Assembly (NCBI GenBank): GCA_023213395.1
Contig: CM041465.1
Location: 173,111,741 to 173,175,740, forward strand
DNA: 64,000 nucleotides
From: Cycas panzhihuaensis
Lineage: Eukaryota; Cycadophyta
Reading direction: 5' to 3'
Every line of letters starts with the position of its first letter. The stretch's first letter is position 1. Both the position numbers and the translations under genes were made by a program. The notes beneath the pieces are model-generated. The model had not been told where the DNA came from, searched no databases, and saw only the letters and a program-made list of their open reading frames with translations. Shown here in pieces: positions 24,386 through 36,076 of this stretch.

Positions 24386-24800
24386 GTCATCTATGAATGT
24401 GAGAAAGTATCTACATCCATTAATGGAATGTGGAGTGAGGGGTCCACATATATTTGTGTGAACTAATTCTAATTTCTTCTGGGCTCGCCACTTGCTCTCT
24501 TTAAAGGGCAGCCTGTGTTGTTTTCCTGATTGGCAACTTTTACATATAAAATTATTAGATATGATTGATGCTAGTCTACTAACTAACCCTTCCTTTTTCA
24601 TAGTTTTAAATTTATCTATGGAAAGGTGTCCATACTTCAAATGCCACATTTTATCATTATGACTTACAACGGTACATGCTTTTACATTAGGCAAAATAGG
24701 GTATGAAAGTAGCCTACAAAGGTCATTACTTTCCAACTCCTTTAGCAATTACATGGCCATTGTTTTTCATATCAAGGATATAACAAAATCCTTCTCCATC
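24386..24800 (-). pseudogene. Element C integrase, N-terminal part (right of LINE E)
   Basis: The frame 24748-24287 shows the zinc-binding HLKYGHLSIDKF and CKSCQSGKQHRLPF blocks, then LELVHTNICGPLTPHSING and YFLTFIDDF, where the LINE interrupts. The first catalytic Asp is Asn (HTN, codon 24452-24454; ACA-AAT where ACA-GAT is expected). It continues at 19695. Confidence 0.88.
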
Positions 24801-26032
24801 AAAGATAGTCCTTAACCCCTTTTTCCTAAGTTGCTAAATAGACAAGAGGTTCATTTTTAGATCTAGAACTAGGAGTACATTTCCAATTTTCTTGACATTG
24901 TCTTGCAATTTGACTGTTATGGTTCCCACTCCTTTTATGTTGAGCAAGTATTTGTCCCCTAGATCCATTGATCTATCTAGAGAGTATGGTTGCAGGGTTT
25001 CAAACCATTCTTCTCTGCTGGTCATTTGTCGTGATGCCCCCAAGTCGATGTACCCCATGTCTCTATCCTGAAAACTTGTCGCAAGTGTGACAATGAAGGC
25101 AATTTCCTCTTCTTCTTCTCCATCAATCTGCTCTTTGCTGTAATTTCCCACTAGATGTTTCCCTCTCTGGATGTCTGCTCTCCTAAGTGGACATTGGTAT
25201 GAAAAATGTCATGGTTGACCACAATGATAACACAAGTCAAAGGCCCTACATGAACTTGCAAAATGACCAATCTTACCACAGTTGTAACATATTCTTGGAG
25301 TTGTGCTGTGTCCTCGACCCCTTGCATCTTGCCATCTGTCTCATGATGAAGTTCAAGGTTCTGGAATTCTCCCTCTTCCTCTGCTTCGGCCACTAGGTCC
25401 CAGGTTCAATCTAGACACGAATGCATCTTCAAGTTCTCCTCAGTCTTCATACCTTTTATTTCTTTGCTCGTCTCAGCAACAACCCTGTCAGGGTATCTAA
25501 TGTCATTGTTGTTATCTAATCATTGTTGGTGATGGTATTTATTGTTACATCAAAGGATTTGGGTAGAGTTTACTAGCCAACATTTCTACTAATTCTTGAT
25601 CTGTGATTATAGCACCAGCATTGCAAAGATCATTTCTTAAGGAAATAACCTTATGAATAAATTCAATAACTGTTTCAGACTCTTTCATGTGAAGTTTAAA
25701 CAATTCTTCCTTTCAAGCCACTATCCTAGCTTTATTCTTCTGTCCATATAGGTTTTCAAACACTTCCAGATGTCAGACGTAGTGGTCAAATTCTCTACAT
25801 ATATAAGAAGTGGGTCAAAAATTGACAGTTTTAAAATTATGACTAGTGCACAGTCTCTTTCTTCCTAGTTCGTAAGGTCCGACCCAACTGCTCCAGGCTT
25901 GGCTTCTTGCCCTGTGCCAATTCTCCACGTATTCTTGGCTCTTAAGAGAGTTTCTATCTTTATTTCCCATACATGGTAATTATTGACAACGAGTTTATCA
26001 CCATCAAATAGGGCAAGAATAGAGGAGGCCAT
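24801..26032 (-). pseudogene. Element C gag and protease
   Basis: ATG at 26032 begins MASSILALFDGDKLV, followed by an NNYHVWEIK-like capsid start. Stops and frameshifts follow through about 25450. Near 25170-25290 are two zinc knuckles: CYNCGKIGHFASSC intact, and CYHCGQP-stop-HFSYQC with TGA for Trp. The protease (25151-24834) reads YIDLGASRQMTS, where DSGAS is usual, then DLGDKYLLNIKGVGTI and KMNLLSI. Gag packages RNA and the protease cuts the polyprotein. Confidence 0.82.
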
Positions 26033-26712
26033 ATTCAGCAAAAAAACTGAGTGAAAACCCTAGTCTGTACAACTGTACGAAACTCTGTACGATACCCAGG
26101 CTGTATGGATGAGATCAAAGAATACCTCAAATGAAAGGTCTTGATGAGTAGAGCATGGATCTACAACTATTTTCCCAAAATAGTCCCTGAACTGAGAGAT
26201 ATCTGACTCAAGAAGAAAAGAAGGGCAGTTAGGTTTTTTTGAAAAACTACTTGTATTTGACAAAATACTCCAGAAAGATCTTAAAGACTGATTCCAATCT
26301 ACTTGAATATCATGTACAAAGGATTTTGATCAATTTTTGGGAGAGAAATTAGAGAATTTTTTGAAAAAATTGTGTACCTTTCTTCTTAAACCTGCGTACC
26401 TGCAAAACTAGGTAAAACCCCTTCAAATTGGTCTTTGATGAACTCGACGTAGAAGAGAAAAAAGGACGGGGAAGACGAGATCTAGCTTCTGGCCAAGTTT
26501 CGTCTCATTCTAAGACCTTCAAAATTTTTGATTCGTATAACTGTACAGTTCTGTACCAATTCATACGATTCTGGACTTCCTCTGTCAGGGCCTTCTTCTC
26601 CTTGACTATACTTTGACTTTGTATAACGACTTTCCTCCTTGACTGGTTTGATCCTGAAATGAACCAAAGAACTCCTTATCTTAGGAAAAATGCCTCTTCC
26701 ATAGACTGTCTT
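26033..26712 (-). other. Element C 5' leader, GTAC-rich
   Basis: Noncoding leader between gag and the PBS; the last 42 bases and PBS lie at 34556-34597 beyond element F. It carries clusters of GTAC next to gag (about 26067-26093) and further upstream (26539-26570, e.g. ACTGTACAGTTCTGTACC). The leader of B has comparable clusters in comparable places. Confidence 0.6.
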
Positions 26713-27247
26713 TGAAAGATGAAAGGAGAAGATACAAGCACCAGAATCTATTGAGGAACTAGATAGGACATCGAAATATGAAGAACTAAACACTTTAGAT
26801 TAATGAAAAGATGTAGTACAACACAAAAGGATAATAGGGAGGAGTATTGAACTTCAACTCAACCAATCATGAACACAAGTATGAAGGAGAATTCATCTCA
26901 ACACTTCACCTACAAGAGACACTTACAGCAACATAAATCTAACTCCAATACTACATGCCAAAACATGAAAATAGGGCTCCTTATAAAGGAGTTTGGACGA
27001 TCAGGATCTTAACACATATCACTGATCAACACTAAAAGACAAATCTGATTAGGACTCTTCTATCCTCAAGGATAAGGATAGAGCCCTCCAAGTTGACTTC
27101 TCACAAGCACATGTGAGAAAAGCCACTACAAGACAAAAGACAATTTTATAATCAAACAAATGAACACTTTAGGATAAAAGCCTAAAGTGACAAAAATACT
27201 AATACCCTTGGCCAAGACTTAATGCTTAGGAAATGAAGGTTCTAACC
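26713..27247 (-). repeat. Element F 3' LTR
   Basis: Starts TGAAAGATGAAAGGAG and ends GGTTCTAACC (the partner ends TAACA, so the terminal CA is mutated here). A TATA-like TTATAAA (26981-26987, read on the minus strand) is a plausible promoter. The CCCCC tract inside it is the purine tract in element sense. Confidence 0.9.
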
Positions 27248-27276
27248 ACCCCCTTGAATGGATACAGCATTAAGTC
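27216..27276 (-). other. Inverted repeat bracketing the polypurine tract/U3 start (F)
   Basis: GACTTAATGCT (27216-27226) pairs perfectly with AGCATTAAGTC (27266-27276). The loop is longer (39 bases) than in the other elements and includes the LTR end and the purine tract. The internal arm encodes RLNAV near the pol C-terminus. Confidence 0.7.
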
Positions 27277-28790
27277 GAATGCCGAGGCCGTTTCTGAAAT
27301 GCTTGAACTTCTCTTTCCCAAGTGGCTTGGTGAAGATGTCGGCTAGCTGTTGATTGGTCGACTTGTAGATGAGGTCAATTTCACCTTGCTGCACATGCTC
27401 TCTGATAAAATGGTGATGGACCTCAATATGCTTGGTACGTGCATGAAACACTGGATTCTTGGCAATCTTGATAACACTATGATTGTTACAATACAATGGT
27501 GTTGGGAGTGTTTGCTCAAGTCCAAGCTCTTCAAGAATCCGTCTGAGCCAAATAGCCTCACACTCTGCACTGACAGCAGCTTTGTATTCTGCTTTAGTGG
27601 AGGAAAGCGTAACATTTGGTTGCTTTTTGCAACTCCATGAAACAATAACAGACCCAAGGTTGAAACAATAACCAGAGGTGGATTTTTTACTATTTTGACA
27701 TCCAACCCAATTTGAATTTGAGAACCCTTCCAGTGTGAAGTTCTCATTATGTGTGTACTGAAGACCATATTGCAAAGTACCTTTGAGGTATCTGAGGATG
27801 CGTTTTGCAGCATTTCAGTGTTGTTGATTGGGCTGATCATGTGTTTGGAACATATTCCAACCGCATATGAAATGTTAAGTCTATTGTTAGTCAAGTAGAT
27901 GAGACTACCCACTAGTTGCCTGAAAAGGGTGGAATCAATAGGTTTCCCCTCTTTATTCATCGACAATTTAGTACCTATCTCCATGGGTGTTGGTGAAGGT
28001 TTGCAGTCTTCCATTCCGAATCACTGCAAAATATTCCACATATATTTTACTTGAGAAATGAAAATGTGACTTGACTGCTGCCACACTTCCATGCCAAGGA
28101 AATAGTAAAGAAGTCTGAGATCTGTCATCTCAAAACTTCTTTTCAAATCCCTTTGGAGACGCTCAATCAGATCTACATCATTGCCTATGATAATCAAATC
28201 ATCAACATAAAGAACAACAAGTGTGATGTGCTGGTTTTGAACCTTAATATACAAGTTCGAATCAGATGTGGATCAATGAAAGTTGTGCTGCAGAAAGTAG
28301 TTATCGATCCTTGAATACCATGCACGTGGTGCCTATTTTAGACCATACAAGGCCTTTTTAAGGCGATAGACAAGATGTTCATTGCCGACAGAAATATATC
28401 CAGGAGGTTGTTCCAGGTAGACCTCCTCAGTCAAATCGTTATTGAAAAGGGGCTTTTGACATCCATTTGATACAATGGCCACTTGCATTGTGCAGCTAAG
28501 GCCATAACGATTCTGATGGTATTCATATTGGCCACTGGTGCAAATGTCTCAGTGTAGTCGATGCCTTCTTACTGTTTGAAACCTTTGGCAACGAGGCGAG
28601 CCTTATGTCGCTCAATAGTACCATCAGACTTATACTTGATTTTGTAGATCCACTTACAATTAATGGCTTGTTTGCCAGGTGGTAACTCAACCAAGTCCTA
28701 TGTGTCATTTTGATAAATGGAGTGGATCTCGTCATCCATGGCAGCCTGCCACTTTTTGTCTATACATGCCTCCTCAAAAGTGGAAGGCTC
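27242..28790 (-). pseudogene. Element F reverse transcriptase-RNase H
   Basis: RT starts near 28790 with a DDEIHSIYQ-like block, [22 protein letters not shown] and TFAPVANMNTI, breaks at a frameshift near 28450, and resumes at 28254 with LVVLYVDDLIIIG (YVDD 28198-28209). The RT end lies in frame 28014. RNase H is a long open frame (27775-27242): FSNSNWVGCQ, STKAEYKAAVSAECEAIW, CNNHSVIKIAKNPVFHARTK and DIFTKPLGKEKF. The usual SDSDWAG and CDN Asp residues are Asn, so RNase H is likely dead. Its stop lies inside the LTR. Confidence 0.88.
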
Positions 28791-30070
28791 AAGAGCTGTA
28801 AGCACTTCAGCCATAAGTGCGTAATTAACAGTGGGTGATGGCCGCATTTTGGATGGACGTTTACCTTCAACAATTTATGAATCTGTAATAGTTTGTATGT
28901 ACCATTTGGGTAGCTTCTTTGTCGATGTGGCTTCATGGTCCTGTGATGGAGGTGATTGTTGAACCTCAGAAGAAGAAGAAGGACACAATGAAGGAACTAA
29001 GGAAGATGAGGAAGAAGAAGAAGCAGCAAGTGTAGATGAAGTACAAGGAGTTGAGGAAATTGAAGGGCCAAATTCTTCAAGAATGGCTTTGCCTTTATCA
29101 AGGGAGAGAAGAAGAGTGTTGATGTCGACCTCACGATTATCTTCTGCAAAGACAACGTCTTGTGAAGTAAGCATCTTTTTAGTAATGGGATCAAACAATC
29201 GATATGCTTTACTGCCAAGTGCATATCCAACAAAGATGCATTTGAGACTTTTGTCGTCAAATTTCCGTCTTTGCTCATGAGGAATGTTCATGTAGGCCGT
29301 GCCTGACTGTAGGTTTCTAGCCAGTCCAGGCCTCCTCGGGTGTCATGCCCGATAGTGCAGAAGTCGAGCTGCGGTTTGACAGATACATGGCAATAAGAAG
29401 TGCTTCTGCCCAATATGCTAATGAGAGACCTTTGGCATGCATCATAGCTTTTGCTCTACTAACCAAGGTTATGTTCATCCTTTCTGCCACACCATTTTGC
29501 TGCGGTGTGTAAGGAGTAGAAAATTGGCGTTTGATGCTATTTTGAATACAGAATTGATTAAAATCTCTGGACGTATACTCACCACCATTATCTGTTTTGA
29601 GTATTTTGATGTGCATGCTTGATTCATTTTCGACCGCAAGTTTAAATTCCTTAAACTTGTTCAAAGCTTCTGACTTATGCTTAAGAAAGTAGACCCACAC
29701 TTTATGTGAGAAATCATCAATCAATGTCATGAAGAATGATGATCCGCCATGAGACTGAGTGGTCATAGGACCACAAATATTAGAATGTACAAGTTGTAAT
29801 GGATGCTATGCTCTCCAGGGCTTACCTTTCTCAAAAGGTTTGCGATGTTGCTTCCCCATAAGGCACGATTCACAAAGGCAGTTACCCCCAGAGATTTTGG
29901 GTAAGCCATAAACCAAGTTTTGTTTGAACATCTACCTGATGCTGTCAAGATTAAGATGTCCAAGTCGTTCATGCTAGAGTTGAATATTATTTACAGAATA
30001 GGAGGCATATACATGAGATGATCCCGATGTCGTATCTAATTTGTAGAGGCCACGATCTTCATGACCAACT
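28791..30070 (-). pseudogene. Element F integrase and linker
   Basis: The zinc-binding block (GHLNLDSI, CLCESCLMGKQHRKPF) lies near 29820-29960. The core frame 29766-29317 has LIDDFSHKVWVYFLKH, the second Asp in KTDNGGEYTSRDF, the Glu in NGVAERMN, and MTPEEAWTG. The first Asp is Asn (VHSNICGP, codon 29779-29781). A Ser-rich linker with PKWYIQT (frame 29291-28875) leads to RT. A TAG follows EEAWTG. Confidence 0.87.
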
Positions 30071-30390
30071 GCAACTATCTGGTCGTCTCTGTTCTTGATG
30101 ACACACCTTCTGTCTTTGAACAACACACTCATCTACTGCTTATTGAGCTGACTAACAAAAAGCAAATTTTTTAGCATTCCAGGAACTAACAAAACATTCC
30201 CACTAGAAAATGCAGAATGCTTATCATGTGGTGTGATTTGACCTACACCTGATATTTCTACAATGGAATTGTCCCCAAATGTCACTATTTCTCCTTTACA
30301 TTCTTGAAATTTTGATAATATGTCAGCACCACCTGTCATGTGGCGTGATGCACCAGAGTCAATGATCCAAGTATTATCATTATGACTACC
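30071..30390 (-). pseudogene. Element F protease
   Basis: DSGASRHMTGGA, starting near 30364, is an intact retropepsin active site. TFGDNSIVEISGVGQI, LLVPGMLKNLLFVSQLNK and a VLFKDRR-like block follow. Only the upstream connection to gag is broken by stops. Confidence 0.82.
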
Positions 30391-31374
30391 ACTATATGCA
30401 AAAAGGTCATGTCACTTAGATCATGTTGAGCTATGTGGCCTTGAAAGCCACCAGGATTTGTCCTTTTTTGGCGACCACCTTAGAATGCACCTCGAGTTGG
30501 TCCTTGTTGATGCTAATGTTGTTGACGTTGCTGCTATTGTTGGCGTTGATTCTGTTGTTGCTGTTGTAGTTGTTGCAAGTCATATTGACGTTTTCTACAA
30601 TCAGGCTGAATGTGGCCAATTTTGCCACAATAATGATAGATGACAATCTTTGATTTTACACTAAGACTGCCAAATTTTTTCAGAAAATTTTGCTTGAGCT
30701 AAAATTGCTACTTGGGTTTAAACTTCGCAGAGAAAGCACCTGATGTGCTTGCTTCATCTTGCCGTGAATAAATTTCTTCTTGTTGCAGCAATAAACGTTC
30801 TAACTCATTGAAAGTTAGAATTGACAAAGTTCCATTTCATCAAATGTCAGAAACAAAACCATTATATTCTTTCGGTAAAGCATGAATTGTCGCAGTAACC
30901 AAGTCCTCATTTGTGACTGGTTTACCAAATTGTCGATTGATTCTTGATAGCCTTAATTGAAGATAAATAGGCTGCCATTGGAGCAACACACTTCAGACTG
31001 AATAATTTTGTTGTATACATGACAATTCTTGCATCACCTTTTCGTTCATACAAAGAAACAATTATGTCCCAGGCAATTTTAGAAGTTGAAGCAGATTCAA
31101 TATTCTGATCAACATTATCATTGACTGATAGATGAATAAAGGCGAGCGCAACTTCATCCTTAACTTTGAAAGAAGCTAATGCAACAGGATCTACTGGAAT
31201 CAAATTCTGAGGATTAGCAGGATCAGGAGTTGGCTCGGGTTTGGCGATTTCGCCTGATACATAATCCCACAACTCATTCATAATCAACAAATTTTTTGCT
31301 TGCTTCTTCTAAGTAAGATAGTTTTCAGCACCTGTTAATTTAATGGTGTTTGCATTTAACATCTGAGTTGCCAT
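30391..31374 (-). pseudogene. Element F gag
   Basis: ATG at 31374 reads MATQMLNANTIKLTGAENYL, with a TAG soon after. The capsid frame 31290-30922 (LLIMNELWDYVSGE, EVALAFIHLSVNDNVDQNI, SLYERKGDARIVMYTTKLFS) follows. The zinc knuckle near 30620 reads YHYCGKIGHIQPDC with the first Cys changed to Tyr. A Gln/Asn-rich tail follows. K's gag is its closest relative here. Confidence 0.82.
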
Positions 31375-34005
31375 CTTGATTACAGCACCAGATGAAACTT
31401 GAAAACCTTTGAGTTGACACCGCTTAAGTTCCACTCAATATCCAATAATGATCAATACGAGATTGAAAAATTGTGGACGGAATGGAGGGCTTCGCTCGCA
31501 AGTTGTCCAACCTGATAGCAGGATCAGTGTTGGCCAAGTTATCAGCACTTCAGGCAGAGTATAAACTCTTTTCGAGCCTCCCCACTTAAATGTTTTAATG
31601 ATTAAAAGTGGGTTGATTTAATGCTAAAAATGTGAGCTTGTAGGCCTTGTCTGTTGCTGTAATCTTCATCAAAAGGACTTCAAAATACAATGTTGTTGAT
31701 TTGAATGTCAAATAATGCAACTAAATTCAAACAGTAATCTCACAGAGAGATAAACAGCAACTAAACACCACAAATTTAATGCCTTCAATAAGCCAGTAAT
31801 GAAGCAAGTCCACCATGAACACCTGGGATTGAAAAATGATCCCCACGCACCAAAACATTTGAAGCTTTTATTGATCTTTGTCCCCTTTTTGTAGTTGGTG
31901 TTGAGTCTCACTTAAAAATGGGTCACCACGTAGGGAGCTTAGTGAGAAAAAAAAATCCTTTAAGTGGTACAATTTAAGGCTTAAAATAAGTCAAAAAAAT
32001 AATGGTGTTTAAATCACCATAATACACTTGGAAGACTGTTACAAAATAGTGTGATTAACACACTTTAAAAACCTTTGAAGAAGATGGACTTAAATCACTT
32101 TTGAACCCAAAATTAATGACCTAAGTCACCTCGCAGGGAGCTTAGTGTCATTAAAACAAGTAATTCCTCTAAAAAAGATGATAAAATCACTTTATAATAC
32201 TGATTTTAGACTCAAAATAATACTTGCAAATTTTTTTATGTATGTTAGAGTGATTATCGCACTAAATAAAATGTAAAAAGGCTTTTACAATGTTGAAATA
32301 AAGTTAAAAATTGAGATTAAAGATTAAACTTTAGAAAACTAAAGTTTTTAAAAAGAAATTAAAAAATAAATATGCCGAAGCATATTCCAATTTGTATAAC
32401 ATATAGTTTTAAACTATATGATATAAATTGAGTCAAGTGAATGTGGTGGCGGCAATGGATTTCTTACCAGGGGTGCTCGTCGATTTTTCTTACCGGGTGC
32501 GAAGAGATTGTGGGTGCCACAGGAGACGGACTATGGGTCAAAGACGAAAGGCGAGCCGCCAGATGCCACGAGGAGCTGATGATACACAGACAAGAGCCGC
32601 CAGAGTGGAACACATGGTGCACACTCGAGCCAGAACAGAGAGACAAGACCGCATTGAGATGATTACGCACCTGAAGACGTTACAGGAGTCAGAGTGCAAG
32701 GCACACAATACACGCAGGTCGTGGGAGCACGGACAGAGCCAGATGCACTACGTAGGAGCCGCCAAGACGAAGATTGAGAAGAGTACGCCAACACGGACGA
32801 GAGTAGCCTCAGGTCACACGGGAGGACATTACGGCAGAATGGAGCAGAAGCAATTCGTAACCAAAGGGAGTCACGTGACTCGATTGTGCAGAGTCCACAG
32901 AGCAGCTGCACACGGGAGCAGTCTATATGGACGGAGGAGAGACGGGAGGACTCAAAGCCACAGAGTAGCTGCACGGATGCCACGAGGACGGGAACCACCA
33001 AAAGGTGCCACACAGAGCCGTACTCACAGGGATCAGACAGAGGATCATTGCCGCACGGTCTTTGGAGACTATAGTCAGTTTCTAGCAGGTTACATGAAGG
33101 TGATATTGCAGCCAAGCAATTATCTCATGAACCAGATGCTTCTAGAGTGTTTAGAAACCCTCAAGATAATACAAGACAGTAGTGAACAAATGGATGGAAA
33201 CTGTATTACATAAGGATTTGTCTTGTTTAACACCTTTTGAATTATTAAAAATGGCAGATTTTCAGACACTCTATGTATCAATAGCTGTCACAGTACATAT
33301 ATCTGCAGCAAAGGACACTAACTGGCATACCAAACTGCAACAATAACCTTATTGCAATCCTTCATGTAGAGGCATACATTCCTTCTATCTAGATCTAAGA
33401 AACATTGTTTGAGAGATTAGGTGCAACAACTCCTTACAGAAAACTGTCATAAAGAGGTTCCAAGACAAATTTAATACACATTCTCTTTAATGAGAACACA
33501 TTGAGGTAAAAACCCTTGTCAAACTTTTCCTTAATCCTTAACAAATTTAGTTGCTTAATCAAAAAATGAGACACTACAAAATAGAAATTTTTCCTTTTCA
33601 AGAGGGCTACAAAACAGTCACCTATATAGGCCCTTTTAACATAAAGTATCTCTTCAATAAAAGCAGCTTATGCACTAATCTCAACCATAGATGCAAAGAT
33701 TGCAACACAATTTTGACCTTATGTAAGAACACAAGAAGATTAGCTCCCAATCACCTGCAACTTTCAGTATCACCATCCCTTTTTCTAGCCATCAAAATTA
33801 GTCCTCCAAAATGCAAATATGCAAGACTTTGCATAAAAGATCCTTGAAAAAAATTTGTGAGTCAAAAAGTGTAAACAAAGTCCTTCAAACAATAAACCTG
33901 ACAAATAATTACTCCGTGCTTCAGTTGGATCGCCTTCATATGGCAAAGGTCGTCACCAGACTTGGAGGGAATCGAAGCCAAGAATCCACTCCTCAAGATG
34001 CCAGA
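31375..34005 (-). other. Element F long 5' leader with CG-rich tract
   Basis: Next to gag (31375-32420) the leader is AT-rich and includes CTTAGTGAG/CTTAGTGTC-type repeats. At 32430-33080 it is strikingly rich in CG and repetitive: CCACAGAGCAGCTGCAC (32895-32911) recurs with one change at 32958-32974, and GATGCCACGAGGA occurs at 32562-32574 and 32976-32988. Stops are rare in this CG-rich part, which creates long frames on both strands with no family resemblance. 33115-34005 is AT-rich again up to the PBS. Confidence 0.6.
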
Positions 34006-34020
34006 GCTCTCATACCATAT

Positions 34021-34555
34021 TGAAAGATGAAAGGAGAAGATACAAGCACTAGAATCTATTGAGGAACTAGATACGACATCGAAATATGAAGAACTAAACA
34101 CTTTAGATTAATGAAAAGATGTAGTACAACACAAAAGGATAATAGGGAGGAGCATTGAACTTCAACTCAACCTATCATGAACACAAGTATGAAGGAGAAT
34201 TCATCTCAACACTTCACCTACAAGAGACACTTACAGCAGCATAAATCTAACTCCAATACTACATGCCAAAACATGAAAATAGGGCTCTTTATAAAACAGT
34301 TTGGACGATCGGAATCTTACCACATGTCACTGATCAACACTAAAGACAAATCTAATTAGGACTTTTCTATCCTCAAGGATAAGGATAGAGCCCTCCAAAG
34401 TTGACTTCTCACAAGCACATGTGAGAAAGCCCACTACAAGACAAAAGACAATTTTATAATCAAACAAATGAACACTTTAGGATAAAGGCCTAAAGTGACA
34501 AAAATACTAATACCCTTGGTCAAGACTTAATGCTTAGGAAATGAAGGTTCTAACA
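34021..34555 (-). repeat. Element F 5' LTR
   Basis: TGAAAGATGAAAGG to GGTTCTAACA, followed by GTCTT. It differs from the 3' LTR at about 20 positions by eye. Three bases separate it from the PBS. Confidence 0.93.
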
Positions 34556-34597
34556 GTCTTCTCTCTTAAACGAGCAGTCTGACCTACTCTGATACCA

Positions 34598-34835
34598 TGT
34601 TAAAAATTACTCAGATAGCAGATGAAAATACTTGATTGAATATTGGAGAGAGAGCTCTAAAAATAAATACATTTAGGGTTTGTAACCCCCTTTGAACTAA
34701 TTGTAACCAAAACATGCCAGAATGACACTTGTCTGATATGTGTCCACCTATATGACTTAAGTTACATTAATGAGGTGTCCATAGGAACTCCCCTTGAGAC
34801 CCTTTATTTCATAGATAAAACATTATATCCTAACA
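34598..34835 (-). repeat. Element C 5' LTR
   Basis: TGTTAAAAATTACTCAG to TATATCCTAACA with PBS CTCTGATACCA immediately to the left. It is followed by the AAATA duplication and the resumed protease of B. Confidence 0.92.
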
Positions 34836-36076
34836 AAATAGTCACCAACTTTTTCTTGCGAAGCTGAAAAACAGATAGAAGATTCCTTTTTGGTCCAGGC
34901 ACAAACAGTACATTACCAATTTTTTGAATGGTGCCTTTTAGCTCAACATCTATAGTGCCGACCCCTTTGATGTCAAGAGGATATTTATCTCCTAACTCAA
35001 CTAATTTGTTAGAAGAATAAGGTTCAAACAAATCTTCGCATCCAGTCATATGGCTAGAAGCATCAAAGTCAATGTACCACACTTCTTTGTCTTCAAGACT
35101 TGTAGTGAGTGCAACTACAAATGTTGTTTCCTCTTCATCTTCATCAGGGCTGGTTTTGTTCCTTGTTGTAGTTGCTTGCTAGTCATTTCCCTCTTTGGAT
35201 CTCTACTCTTCTTTGTGAACACTGGTAAGGGTAATGTCCAGATTGCCCACAATAATAGCAGACACCAAAGACTCTGCAATTACTAGAGAAATGCCCTAGA
35301 TTTCTACAATTGAAGTAGACCCTATCATCACTGGGAGGGATTGAACATCCTCGACCTCTGCTCTCCTGCCCTCTTTCTCGGGATTGGCCTCTTGTGTCTG
35401 GTGTTCGACCACATCCACGTGTCTGTCCTCTTCCTCTTGGTCCCAAATTGAGTTTGGTAAGAAATGCATCTTCTAACTTTGTTCCATCTTCATACCATTT
35501 GTTTCTATCTTCTTGCCTCAAAAGTAACCTTATCAAAGTGACAAGAGACATTGTTGTAATCTGATCATTATTTGTAATTGTATTAACCATGTTGTTAAAA
35601 GATTTTGGAAGTTTGATTGCAATCATTTCAACAATTTCCTGATCTGGCATGTTTGCTTCAGCACTCAATAGATCATTCTTAATTGAGGTGACCTTGTGAA
35701 TAAATTCTAACACAATTTCAATTTCTTTCATGTGCAACTTGAATAACTCTTCCTTAATAGCTACAATTCTAGCTCGATTCTTTTGACTATACAAATTTTC
35801 AAACACCTACCAAATTTCAAGAGAGCAATTTAATTTCTCAATATAAATAAGAAGGGGATCAGAAACAGATAATTTTAATATTATCAGCCCTGCATTATCC
35901 CTTCCTTCCCAACTGATTTGGGTAGCACCAGCTATAGTTGGTTTTTTTTCTACCTTAGTTGCTATATTCCATGCATTCTTGGCTCTTAATAAGGTCTCAA
36001 TCTTAATTTTCCACACATGGTAATTGGTCTTTGTGAATTAATCCTGTTCATTAAGTTCCAAAATGGAAGAGGCCAT
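34836..36076 (-). pseudogene. Element B gag and protease
   Basis: ATG at 36076 (MASSILELNEQD, then TAA). The capsid part includes YHVWKIKIETLLRAKNAW and the frame 35806-35183 (ENLYSQKNRARIVAIKEE, IKLPKSFNNMVNTI). It continues into an Arg/Gly-rich segment and two knuckles: the first lacks its leading Cys (YFNCRNLGHFSSNC), the second is intact (CYYCGQSGHYPYQC). The protease (35082-34804) reads IDFDASSHMTG instead of DSGAS, then GDKYPLDIKGVGTI and KRNLLSVFQL. C's LTR interrupts directly after this. Confidence 0.83.

Larger units (their letters stand above)
26713..34555 (-). mobile_element. Element F: Ty1/copia retrotransposon nested in C's leader
   Basis: LTRs at 26713-27247 and 34021-34555 have a perfect GTCTT duplication (26708-26712 and 34556-34560). 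A PBS-like GCTCTCATACCA (34006-34017) has one mismatch to the tRNA-Met consensus. Full length is 7.8 kb with an unusually long 2.6 kb leader. LTRs are about 96% alike by eye, so it is among the younger elements. Its proteins are close to those of K and L, although the LTR sequences differ. Confidence 0.93.
10177..34835 (-). mobile_element. Element C: Ty1/copia retrotransposon nested in B
   Basis: LTRs at 10177-10412 and 34598-34835 are flanked by a perfect AAATA duplication (10172-10176 and 34836-34840). Joining B across this site brings its protease end beside its integrase start, supporting the insertion. A PBS CTCTGATACCA (34587-34597) adjoins the right LTR. C's own sequence is 10413-10462, 17283-19695, 24386-26712 and 34556-34597 plus the LTRs. 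The rest is D, LINE E and F. Its proteins resemble those of B, so the two are sister families. Confidence 0.92.

Noticed and set aside
32428-33213. A 261-codon plus-strand frame, with a 150-codon minus-strand frame opposite
   Set aside because: It lies in F's leader, in a CG-rich tract where stop codons are rare by composition. Long frames occur on both strands and the protein is Arg/His-rich with no motif.
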